From positions 7,501 to 71,500 of the forward strand of contig QPMI01000259.1 of the NCBI GenBank assembly GCA_004431415.1: DNA of 64,000 nt. Direction: 5' to 3'. Both the position numbers and the translations under genes were made by a program. This stretch comes from Cyanophora paradoxa. Lineage: Eukaryota; Glaucocystophyceae; Cyanophorales; Cyanophoraceae. Below the pieces are notes generated by a model, which saw only the letters and a list, made by a program, of their open reading frames with translations, did not search any database and was not told the origin of the DNA. Below are positions 1-10,400 of this stretch, one piece after another; the first letter of the stretch is position 1; each line of letters opens with the position of its first letter.

Positions 1-52
1 GAGAGTGCGGGTGGAGCCATCCGGAGGAGGAACAACTATGGGGGGGTTACGC

Positions 53-2600
53 TCAATTGGGTGTGGAAAAGGAAGGGCGTGGAAAAGCCTGGGTGTTGAA
101 GGGTTCTGAGGCCTCGCTGTCGAATCCAGGGTTTGTTTGACGGTCAAGTCTTTTGGCCCATGACCTAAAACAAGTAACAATTAGAATACTCAATGGTTCT
201 GCAAATTTATAATGAGATGGGATCCAAGAAAGAGTCAACCTGACAGCGTCTGCAAGCTCTGCACGATCAAATTTATCGGCGGCATTGGCCAGGTCGTAGC
301 ACAGCTGAGGTGGTATTGTGCCATCTCTTGCTATCGCATCAAGAGTCGCCAGCAGCTCAGAAGCACGCAAATGAATGCCGCCCTCCATTCCACGTGCAAG
401 AGACCATCGTGACAAGGCCTGAGGTGTCCTCCTCCGTTGACGTGATGCATGGGAAGGATAGCCACGAAAAAGAGCTTGGTAAGTGCCACGGTCAGCAGGT
501 AGCCCGGCCAGGATCATTGCACGAAAGGCCCGGAGTGCCCTAACTGCATCACCACAGTGCACACATCCTCCAATAAGCTCGTTGTAAGTTGCCGTTGTAG
601 GCAAGATACCCCGCTCTGACATTTCCCTGACAACAGCAAATGCCTTCTCCAGCTGCCTTGCAAGAGCTTGCCGTTTGACAAGTAGCGTGAAGATGACGAC
701 GTCGGCCTTAGGTTACAAACACAAGTCAGATTTCGCAAAAAGCAAACCATCAAGCAGGGCAAAAACCTGAATGCGAGCATCCTTCATAGACTGGAACACC
801 CGCTGAAAGCGTTCGAGATCTGATGCCTGAAGGCATGCAGACAATAACGATGCATATCTGTGTGCTCATCAGAATATAAAATGAGCAGTGAACTGGTCGC
901 TGAGATACGAACGTTACGGCATTGGGTTTAACATCATCCTTCCTCATTTCTGCACACGATATAAGAAATGTATCGAAAAAGATTGCCACAACTCATGATG
1001 AGGCACACCGCTGTACAAGGAGAGGGCATCTCGAAGCCGCCTTGCCTTTCCGAAGCCGTCAATGAGAGTGGTGTATGTGACAACGCTAGGGTGGACTCCT
1101 GCTGTCCGCATTGAATTTAAATAGCCCTCCGCAAGACTGAGGTTTCCCTGCAGAACGGATCACGCTATTGAAGGCAAGATCATCCATTCACTGACCTTCT
1201 GTACACATGCTGATATTATGGCATTGTATGCTGTTACTGAGGGAGAAATGCCTAGATCGCACATCTCTTGCCAGAGCCTGGTTGCCTGGTTGAGCTGCAT
1301 TCGCCGACCATATGCTGCAGCGACTGGTTATTCATTATCAGGTACTGAAGGTAACTGAACGAACCACGAATCAGAACCGCATAGACAACATCATCAAGAC
1401 GGCGTCCGGCCTGCTTTGCATCTTGCAGGAGCAGCCGTGCTCTTGCCAGCTGCTCACGCTGAACACACCTGACCCGGTGTCAAGCAGAACACAGAACACA
1501 GGGGTGCAAATAGTAACCCACATTTGGAGCAAAGGGGTGAAGGTTTTCTCATTCGGCTCATGTCCTGCTGAGCACATATCTGCAAAGCTGTTAGAGCACC
1601 ACGAATGACTGGATGCGAAGGCAAACTGATGACCAGAAAGCGTTGCAAATGCTCGCTGCAGCTGGCCTGTGCGGGCATAGTGATTGATCAGGATGTTGAA
1701 GGTCACAGGGTTCGGGTGCAGCCCTTGATCATTTATGGCCTTCAATATAGCAGTCATCTGCAACTCCAAAGATCAGTACACGAATCCAGCACAATAAGGA
1801 AGAGAGCGTGTGCACCTCATCATCATCGTTAGCTCGAGAACAGGCTGACAAGAGGGCATTGAACACGACTACATCTGGCAGAATGTCATCCGACAGCATT
1901 GTCTTGAACAGGGCGAGAGCTGCACAGGACTCAGTGATTCAGTTTTGCAACGCCAAATCATCAACCACTTCTGAGGCACCGTCTGAAAGCTGGCCCAACC
2001 TCGAGTGAGCTTTGATCGCATGAGTGTAGCATCGGACATCCGGCTGCACTCCATTTCCAATCATGCGCTCGAATACCCCTAGAACCATGTTCCAGTCTCC
2101 GAGGTGCCTGGCAGTGCTCATCACTATTTCGTAGACCTTTGTACCCAACTTGCGTCCAGCGTTCTCGAGCTTCTTTATCAAATACATTGACTTCGTGATC
2201 TGCAAATAAGCAGGATATAAACAATCCACAATAAAGCAAAAAACTATTATAAGAATTTACCTGTTTCTCTGAGCAATACATTTGAACCAGAGCTGCTGTT
2301 GGGTCCTCTGAGTGTTCCAGAAGTTCTGGACCAAGCTTGTCGAGGATGCGACACGCCCTGCATCGAGAAAATGTCCGTTGCAGCAGACGTGTTGAAATTG
2401 AGATTGCGCACTCTGGAATGCTCGAACGCAGACTCTCTTCGACAAGTACAGCCAATAATCTTGTTCCAGAGTCCGAACTCAGCTCAAAGTCGGCGGGCTC
2501 ACGAATCATTGCTTCAGCAGCCTCCACAGTTAACGATGCGGAAGAGGCCAAGGCCCTCACACGAGGCACCAAACTGATTGACAGAATCACCAAAGAAGAA
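53..2600 (-). CDS. Pentatricopeptide repeat (PPR) protein, multi-exon
   Basis: PPR proteins are helical-repeat RNA-binding proteins that usually act on mitochondrial or plastid transcripts. Several exons read as classic 35-residue PPR units: VTFNILINHYARTGQLQRAF near 1700-1640, a unit with FERMIGNGVQPDVRCYTHAI near 2090-2020, and TYNELIGGC...AFRAMILAGLPADRGTYQAL near 590-470. The stop codon lies at 53-55. The tail after about 300 (SWIPSHYKFAEP onward) is not repeat-like and may contain another intron. Fragments in three frames alternate along the reverse strand, as expected for a gene with at least five exons. The 5' end is not resolved: no ATG is in frame with the first clear exon (FELSSDSGTRLLAVLVEESL, about 2500), so the first exon may lie near 2540-2640. 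A targeting peptide therefore cannot be judged. Family assignment is firm; the target RNA is unknown. Confidence 0.8.
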
Positions 2601-2639
2601 GCCTAAATTTTGAATTTCGCAAGGGAATGCTCACTCATG

Positions 2640-3719
2640 TAGGCTCTGAGGTATGTTCACCGGCGAGGATTTTTCTAAAATCAGTGTGACCGGTCCGACC
2701 CGTTGTCGGATCGCTGTGGCGACTCGTGTTAGGTCTTCGGCCGACCTGAGGAGCATGAGGAACACACATAGGTAACCCAGCGATAAGAAACTACCAGATA
2801 TCATTGCCGAAGACTGAGCTGACAGCGGCGAGACGATCACCGATGGAAACCTTGCCCGAATTGTCTATGCCAACGACAGGTCAGTAGCTGGAGATCGGCA
2901 AGGTCGCCTCGCGCACCAGCGTTGCCGCCGCTGGCGAGATCTTTGACCCACAGGCCACCTTCTCGTTCCTCTACGAGTATTCCTGCGCGCCAAGTCAACT
3001 CCTGGAATTGTGCGCGGAGCCCGCAAGGGCTGAAGAATCGTGGTGCAGTTCGAAGCCCTCGGTGGGCCCCTCGCGAGGCTCAATCTTACCGAGGGGTTTC
3101 TCGAGCTGCACTTCAATCAACTCTCCGAGTGCGATCTGCAGCCTGATCATGTCGACGGTGGACGTCGACGCTGGCCGGCGCCCCTCTCCAAGCATGGCGT
3201 CCTGACGAGGCGGCGGATGCTCGGCGCGCGGCGTCTCTGCGCACATGTGAGTGCTGGATGCCGCGAGGAGGCGACGACACTGACCGCCGCCGCTGCTTCT
3301 TGCGCGCGGCTCGTTCGGTCGCACGTGCGAAGGAGCGCGCGCGGCCATGCTCGGCGGTGCAAATGGGACCAAGGCACGAAAGAAGCTGATTCCCGTGTGC
3401 TGGACGCGGCACTCGCTGGCTGCAGGTCCGCACTCTGCACGCCGGGCCGCACGCCAGCCGGTCCGCGACGAACGGGTCGAGCCGGTCATGCGGCAAGCCT
3501 CCGAGACTGCGAGCGCGTGACGCGGGATCGCATCCGGTGGCGGCGCGGGGGCCACGAGGAAGGCGAGCTCCATTGATTCGCGTGGCTGGCCGCACGCGCC
3601 GACGGGCTGGCCTGTACCCGCCACCAGCTAGCCTTACGCACTACCGCCGGCGTCCCTCTGTCTACCTACGTGCCCAGCAGATCCACACAAGACGGGTACA
3701 ACTATCCACATAAGCCGAG
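2640..3719. other. Spacer without a confident gene; possible stray exon
   Basis: No protein family is recognisable here. Overlapping open frames exist on both strands in GC-rich sequence, which is expected by chance. The most protein-like stretch is on the plus strand at about 3035-3165 (VQFEALGGPLARLNLTEGFL...), preceded near 2905-2985 by EIFDPQATFSFLYEY. Together they could be exons of an unrecognised plus-strand gene, but I could not join them into one frame. The last few hundred bases probably hold the ARL1 promoter. Confidence 0.3.
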
Positions 3720-4748
3720 ATGGGCATACTGGTGCGCCGTAGCTAGGTTCTCCTAGCTTTCCTCTGCATATCGTTCGCCGAGCTAGCTATAGCGCCCCCC
3801 CGGTAGCTGCGCCGGCGACCGATGCGGCGCGCACGAAGAGTCTGAGCTTCACGCGCTGCGCGGCCGCAGCTGTCCCGAATCTTCGGGGCGCTCTTCAGCG
3901 ACAAGGAAGTCCGCATTCTCGTGCTAGGGCTGGACAATGCCGGCAAAACAACGATTCTGTACAGGATGCAAGTGGGCGAAGTGGTGCGCGGCCAGACTAC
4001 CGCGCCGCTCGGTGCCCCGTCGAATGCGTGCTGATGGAATGTGCCGCGCGCCCGCCGCAACAGGTGACGACTATACCGAGTGCGCTCGTCCAGGACAACG
4101 CAGTGATTCGTGCTGAGTTCTTGTGCAGCAATAGGGTTCAACATGGAAACGATCACATACAAGAACATCAAATTCCAAGTGTGGGATCTAGGTCCGAGCG
4201 AGCCCCACGGCGTGTTTGCGAGCCTCTGAATTGATCCGCGTGCAGGGGGCCAGCAAAGCATCAGGTGCTGAGCGTGTTCCGGGTTTGTAACGTGTTCATT
4301 GCTCAATCTATGTCGCAGGCCGTACTGGCGATGCTACTTCCCAAAGACGAACGCAATTATTTACGTGGTCGATGCAGCAGACAAGGAGAGGATAGGAATA
4401 TCCAAGCAGGAGCTCTTGGCGCTTCTGGAGGTGCCCAGAATCGCTCGAAACGCCAAGTGTAGTTAACAGTTTTCGCAGGAGGAGGAGCTCAAAGATTCGT
4501 CTCTCCTTGTCTTTGCAAACAAACAAGACCTGGCAGGCGCAATGAATGCTGCAGAGGCAAGGGCGCCTACCCTAAAGAAGCTGCATCAAGCAGTCATATT
4601 CACTTATCCGCACCAGGTGTCCGAGACGCTGGGCCTGTCATCTGTGAAGAACAGACAATGGACGATCTTCCCATGCTCTGCACTCAAAGGAGAAGGCCTC
4701 ACTGACGGTTTGGAATGGTTGTCCAATGTAGTGAAAGGGAAGGCTTGA
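3720..4748 (+). CDS. ARL1: ARL1-type ADP-ribosylation-factor-like small GTPase
   Basis: ARL1 is a small GTPase that cycles onto trans-Golgi membranes and recruits GRIP-domain golgins and other effectors. Splicing eight exons (3720-3731, 3870-3983, 4064-4079, 4129-4191, 4246-4264, 4319-4430, 4479-4556, 4617-4748) gives a full-length Arf-family protein. It starts MGIL, so Gly2 is available for N-myristoylation. It contains the P-loop GLDNAGKT, switch I TTIPTIGFNMET, switch [16 protein letters not shown], and the guanine-specificity motif [18 protein letters not shown] and the region after NKQD resemble ARL1 more than ARF1. The intron after GCAGAG (4557-4616) begins GCAAGG and ends CCAG, a clear GC-AG intron; the others are GT-AG. 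Exons 3 and 5 are only 16 and 19 bases. The stop is TGA at 4746-4748. Confidence 0.93.
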
Positions 4749-5669
4749 TGTCGGTTGCTTGAATATACAGAATACATACGAGGTTGATCGGGGCTGGACT
4801 TTGTTTTCGATTAAAAAGTCCTCGCGACTGCACACTTTTTTCGAGCTCCTCGAGCTCTTCCACTTTCAAGATTACGCTTCCACTATCGTTCGCCTGAAGG
4901 GCTGCTTTTAATTTCAGATGCATATGGGGCGCGCCCTTGAAATTGGCGATTAAACTCTTCTCAGACTCTGATAGTCTCCCTCACGTGCACAGGCATGGCC
5001 CGTGAGCCGTCGTTTCGTTCAAGCACGAGCCCCGGCAGCAGGCCCCAGCCCGGCGGCTGCAAGCCGCTGAGCCTGGCTGCCCGCAGCCCGCAGGGGCAAC
5101 CTCGATGAGATCTAGATCGATATCATAATTAATATTGAAATCATGATCAAAGCCCGCATGATCATCGGATCATCGGATCAAGATGATTAAGATGTGAAGG
5201 CCAACCATCTAGAGAGGTGTCATCCAACCATCGTAATCGAAATCAAACTAAAGTCTGTCCAACTATTGGAATTGGTGGAAAGGTCCCTGCACGTGGCAGC
5301 AGTCGACGTCGCACCGCAGTACTAGTGTACATGTAAATCCCACAGCATGTCCTCAGTGTGCGTACCTCCGCCTCAAACGTCGGCACAGGTCTGCAGTACA
5401 GGGCGCCAGCGGGACAGGGCGCCGCCGCGGAGGCGGGGAGCGGGAGGTGGCATGGCGCCGGCTGGGATGGGCGCAGCTACCGGTAGCGCTAGTCTGCAGT
5501 AAGCATGCCCGGGGTACGCATGAAGACCGAATGTCAACCCTAAGCGTTGGAACCAGCCACGTGCACGCAATCAGAGACGTCCTAATCGTAGTCGTAATTC
5601 AAAGACGTCCAACCTAAGCTCAGTCATCCAACCCCTAATCGTAATCGCAAAACTAAAAAATTGAGGTAT
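4749..5669. other. Intergenic region between convergent ARL1 and ZCCHC9-like genes
   Basis: No gene was recognised. The part at 5105-5200 is AT-rich with many GATC/ATGATC palindromes. Both 5165-5280 and 5565-5660 carry the words CCAACC, GACGTCC and CTAATCGTAATCG, members of a short motif family that also sits downstream of other genes in this window (see 12790-13260 and 17440-17610). Confidence 0.5.
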
Positions 5670-7162
5670 CTAGAACTTAACAATCTTAACTCGTTTGGAA
5701 GCTGAACTCTTTTGTGACTCCTCTGCACTCTTTTGGGGTGCGGGTACTCCCAGCACTCCCTGTCCGCGAGGGCCGCTGCCATCGCAATCCTGTAAAAACT
5801 GACCTTAGCTTGGTGCAAGCCTGATACTATCTACAAGCTCTCACCTTGGCGAGGTGGTGCACACTGCTACAACGCTTGCAGGAGCCTCCACGAGGATAGA
5901 TTCCCTTTGCATTCTTACTGCATTTTCCAGCAAGGTGTCCCATCTCCCCACATACTGCACGAACCCACAATGATACGCGATCGAACCCAAAATGATTAGC
6001 GACAGCTGAATTTGCGCATAGCACCGCTTACCGAAACACGTTGCAAACGGGAACGAGCCTGGAATTTTGGGCTTCGGACAGTCTTTCAGAGTGTGAGAGC
6101 CTCCCTGCATCGCCACCCCGTTTCAGCGGAACGAATCCGACTAGAGTTGATGAGTGATAACGTACACAGTTGAAGCATATTCCAACCGAGCTCGAGTCTT
6201 GGCCTTCCGGGCATTCGGCTACAGCATGCCCCTTTTTCCGGCATCGAAGACATATCAGATTGCTCTGCCTCTTCTCGTGCCGGTACTTTGCGAAGTCCTT
6301 GATTGGCATTCTGCATTCTGCTTTTGTATGTCCTACTTTGCCGCACTTGAAACAGGTGATGTTTGCTGCAGGCGTCGCAAACTTCGCAATGTCAGAAAAA
6401 AAGGATTAACATGTCGAAACATGTAACTGCAATTACCTTGCTTGCGTGCTGTTTCCGAGCAGCTTCGCGACCCGCAGCGATTTCGGAGACGTCTCGGTGG
6501 GCGTGAGTATGTCCAACTGTGGAAGTCGCTTTGGATTGATCGGTTGTGCTCGCTGAGCTTGTGAATTAAAGAGCGTCTAGCAGATGTGGCCCAATTTGTA
6601 AAACTTACCGGGCTCGCTTCCGTCCACTTGCTGCTTCCGCTTCTCCCGTTCTGAAGCAACACAATTAAATATGCACTAGGGGCGGAGCCTCGACAAGAGT
6701 CACCCCGCTCTTTCTTGCCCTTGCGCTTCTTTAACCCTCCAGTCTCCGCTTCAGCATCTTCGCCTGATCGCTCATTTTTCTCAATGGAATCTGCCTCCCG
6801 AGTGGCTTCTTCAGCTTCGCTTTCCCGAGTGGCTTCATCAGCTCCGCTTTCCGCCGTCTCAGGTTGCCGCCGTCGCTTTTTGACCACTTCATCGCCGCCA
6901 GAGTCGCCGGTGGGCTCGCCAGCCGCGGAGGCAGCCGCTGCGGCGCGAGCAGCCTGCGTGCGAGAGCGTCAAAAATGCGCCTGCGTCGCGGGGAACGGTT
7001 CACCTGGCGCTTCGCACGATCCCTATCGCGCTTTCCTTTCCGCGCTTTTTTATCGCCTGTTCCTGCAGCTGGCGCGGGCGACACTGGCGCGTCTACGTCG
7101 CGCTCCACCTGGAGCTGCTCGCCATCCTCTGGAGGAGCGCTATCTCTGGCTTTCTTGGGCAT
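5670..7162 (-). CDS. ZCCHC9-like zinc-knuckle (CCHC) protein
   Basis: ZCCHC9-type proteins are nucleolar CCHC zinc-knuckle proteins linked to RNA processing. The N-terminus begins MPKKARDSAPPEDGEQ and is basic, then acidic (GADEATRESEAEEATREA). After a Lys/Arg-rich linker come CCHC knuckles CFKCGKVGHTKAEC, CLRCRKKGHAVAEC, a third starting CFNC and ending SHTLKDC, then CFVCGEMGHLAGKC and CKRCSSVHHLAKDC. The spacers (FPFATCFVCGEMGH, KGIYPRGGSCKRC) match the ZCCHC9 pattern closely. The last exon follows a GTGAGAG...TTACAG intron and ends KRVKIVKF with a stop at 5670-5672. The usual family member has four knuckles; this one appears to have five, the first being extra. It is divergently arranged with the coiled-coil gene, with 279 bp between start codons. 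Identification is strong; some internal splice sites are inferred. Confidence 0.87.
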
Positions 7163-7441
7163 TGATCAGGAGGTAGAAGTGATCGGAAATGGCTGCGGCC
7201 GGCGTACGAGCCGCCGTGAGCGTACGCGGTGATCACTCGCTGGCGTGCTCTCGATCGCTGCGTGCGATGCTCGAGGCAATCACTGATGAAATCTCCTGCG
7301 CTGCTCGCTGCTGATCTTGATGAGCGCCTCACGAAACTTGATCATCAGTCTTGATGAACGACGAGGGTACTGGAATTGGAATTCGAACGCAACAGCTAAG
7401 TGCGGAGAACCGCCAACACAGCGGACGCACGGGCCAGTGAA
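7163..7441. promoter_or_regulatory. Divergent promoter region between zinc-knuckle and coiled-coil genes
   Basis: The two start codons point away from each other across 279 bp, so both promoters must lie here or inside the genes. The segment holds repeated TGATCA/TGATGA words and a short GTACG...CGTAC inverted pair near 7205-7230. No TATA box was recognised. Confidence 0.45.
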
Positions 7442-10400
7442 ATGGAGCCTGCGGTCGGCTGCAGCAGCTGCGAGCGGCTGCAGGCGGAGCGCGACGCGCT
7501 AGCGTCGTCGTTGGAGGAGGCCGAGCGATCGGTAGGGCTCATCTTGGCTACAGCTCTCGCTCTTGCGCACTCATCTCTTCTGCAGCTCGTGAACACGGAG
7601 AAAGACATGGCAGATCAGGTGCCGAGCTTTGTGCGTTGCTGAAGTTGTACGTTCCTGACTGTGCACCACTCGCGGATCAGCTGGAAGAGGCTCAGGCGGA
7701 CCAGGAGGAGCTCCAGCAGATGATTGAGACTCTCAAGAGTCGTCTTCAAGAATCGGAGCGCGTGGCAGAGGCCCACGAGCTGCGCGCAAACTCACTCGAA
7801 ACCGACTTGACCGCTGCCCGGGATACCTTGGCGAGGACCACCGAGCACGCCGATGCTCGATCAAAGATGCTCGAGGCTGAAAAGGCCGCTCTTGAAGCCC
7901 TCGTGGCCAAACAATCGGCTGTGCAGGCGCAGGCAGACGCTTTGCTGCAGGAGCTGCATACGGCGCGCGAGGCCCTCGCGGCGAAGGAGACCGACCTGGC
8001 GGCGACGGCAGAGTCGACGGCGCGTAGCGAAGAGGCCTCGGCGGCGGCGGTGGAGGCGCTTCGGGCGGAGCTCGACGCGGCGCGCGAGGCCCTCGCGGCG
8101 AAGGAGACCGAGCTGGCGGCGGCGGGAGAGTCGACGGCGCGCAGCGAGGAGGCCTCGGCGGCGGCGGTGGAGGCCCTTCGGGCGGAGCTCGACGCGGCGC
8201 GCGAGGCCCTCGCGGCGAAGGAGACCGAGCTGGCGGCGACGTCAGAGTCGACGGCGCGCAGCGAGGAGGCCTCGGCGGCGGCGGTGGAGGCCCTGCGCGC
8301 GGAGCTCGACGCGGCGCGCGAGGCCCTCGCGGCGAAGGAGACCGAGCTGGCGGCGGCGGCAGAGTCGACGGCGCGCAGCGAGGAGGCCTCGGCGGCGGCG
8401 GTGGAGGCCCTGCGCGCGGAGCTCGACGCGGCGCGCGAGGCCCTCGCGGCGAAGGAGACCGAGCTGGCGGCGGCGGCAGAGTCGACGGCGCGCAGCGAGG
8501 AGGCCTCGGCGGCGGCGGTGGAGGCCCTGCGCGCGGAGCTCGACGCGGCGCGCGAGGCCCTCGCGGCGAAGGAGACCGAGCTGGCGGCGACGGCAGAGTC
8601 GACGGCGCGCAGCGAGGAGGCCTCGGCGGCGGCGGTGGAGGCCCTTCGGGCGGAGCTCGACGCGGCGCGCGAGGCCCTCGCGGCGAAGGAGACCGAGCTG
8701 GCGGCGGCGGCAGAGTCGACGACCCGCAGCGAGGAGGCCTCGGCGGCGGCGGTGGAGGCCCTTCGGGCGGAGCTCGACGCGGCGCGCGAGGCCCTCGCGG
8801 CGAAGGAGACCGAGCTGGCGGCGGCGGCAGAGTCGACGGCGCGCAGCGAGGAGGCCTCGGCGGCGGCGGTGGAGGCCCTGCGCATGGAGCTCGACGCGGC
8901 GCGCGAGGCCCTCGCGGCGAAGGAGACCGAGCTGGCGGCGGCGGCAGAGTCGACGGCGCGCAGCGAGGAGGCCTCGGCGGCGGCGGTGGAGGCCCTGCGC
9001 GCGGAGCTCGACGCGGCGCGCGAGGCCCTCGCGGCGAAGGAGACCGAGCTGGCGGCGACGGCAGAGTCGACGGCGCGCAGCGAGGAGGCCTCGGCGGCGG
9101 CGGTGGAGGCCCTTCGGGCGGAGCTCGACGCGGCGCGCGAGGCCCTCGCGGCGAAGGAGACCGAGCTGGCGGCGGCGGCAGAGTCGACGACCCGCAGCGA
9201 GGAGGCCTCGGCGGCGGCGGTGGAGGCCCTTCGGGCGGAGCTCGACGCGGCGCGCGAGGCCCTCGCGGCGAAGGAGACCGAGCTGGCGGCGGCGGCAGAG
9301 TCGACGGCGCGCAGCGAGGAGGCCTCGGCGGCGGCGGTGGAGGCCCTGCGCATGGAGCTCGACGCGGCGCGCGAGGCCCTCGCGGCGAAGGAGACCGAGC
9401 TGGCGGCGGCGGCAGAGTCGACGGCGCGCAGCGAGGAGGCCTCGGCGGCGGCGGTGGAGGCCCTTCGGGCGGAGCTCGACGCGGCGCGCGAGGCCCTCGC
9501 GGCGAAGGAGACCGAGCTGGCGGCGGCGGCAGAGTCCACAGCGCGCAGCGAGGAGGCCTCGGCGGTGGCGGTGGAGGCCCTTCGCGCGGAGCTCAACGCG
9601 GCGCGCGAGGCCCTCGCGGCGAAGGAGACCGAGCTGGCAGCGGCGGCAGAGTCGACGGCGCGCAGCGAGGAGGCCTCGGCGGCGGCGGTGGAGGCCCTGC
9701 GCATGGAGCTCGAGGCGGCGCGTGAAGAAGTGGTGAGATGTTTTTCTTCTTATCTTTGGCGGAAGGCGCCCCTCAGAGGGGAAATAACCCATCGCAGACG
9801 GGAAGAATTCTGTTATTGGATCGCCTCTCAGCTCTCACTGCGGCTGGTGAGCACCTTGAGGCCGCGCTCCAGGAGGCCACCGAGCAAAAGGCTGTCCTTG
9901 AGCTCAAGCTTCAGGACGCTCTTGAGCAGGTTCGTTTCTTAAAAGACTTGTCACTTTTTCACACTCTATCATTTACATTTTTTTCTCGCAGGTGGAGGCC
10001 CTTCGTGCGGAGCTCGATGCAGCACGGGAAGAAGCAGAACAACAGTCCGGGGCTGTTGCACGTATGGTATATAAAATGTTTTTAGGGCATCCCCCAGAAC
10101 AAGATTGGAATCTCTAGCCTCTAACACTCCATCAAATCCAGGCTTTGGAACTTGATGAATTCGCACAGCTGAAGGACGACCAGCTGAAGGTCCAATCGGA
10201 GATTCATGCCCTCGCTGCCCGATACGAGGCCGAGCTAGCAGTGCTTCGGGCATCAAGCATCGATTCCGTAAACCGTGCCAACGAGCTCTCTGCAGTGCGT
10301 GCGGATTTGGAAGACCATGCTGCAGACCTCTCGAAGAGGTACATCTGCATTTATGATAACACGTCTCCGGAATTTACGTGGAATTGCAGGCTGGCCGCCG

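Noticed and set aside
2995-3624. 209-codon minus-strand frame upstream of ARL1
   Set aside because: Arg/Ala/Pro-rich, competes with equally long opposite-strand frames, no recognisable domain; typical of GC-rich non-coding sequence.
7746-9704. 652-codon minus-strand frame through the repeat array
   Set aside because: It is the antisense of the coiled-coil repeats; Ser/Ala-only composition, no start context and no family resemblance.
7853-9736. 627-codon Arg/Pro-rich plus-strand frame in the repeat array
   Set aside because: Same DNA as the coiled-coil frame shifted by one; exists only because the 117-bp unit lacks stops in this frame.
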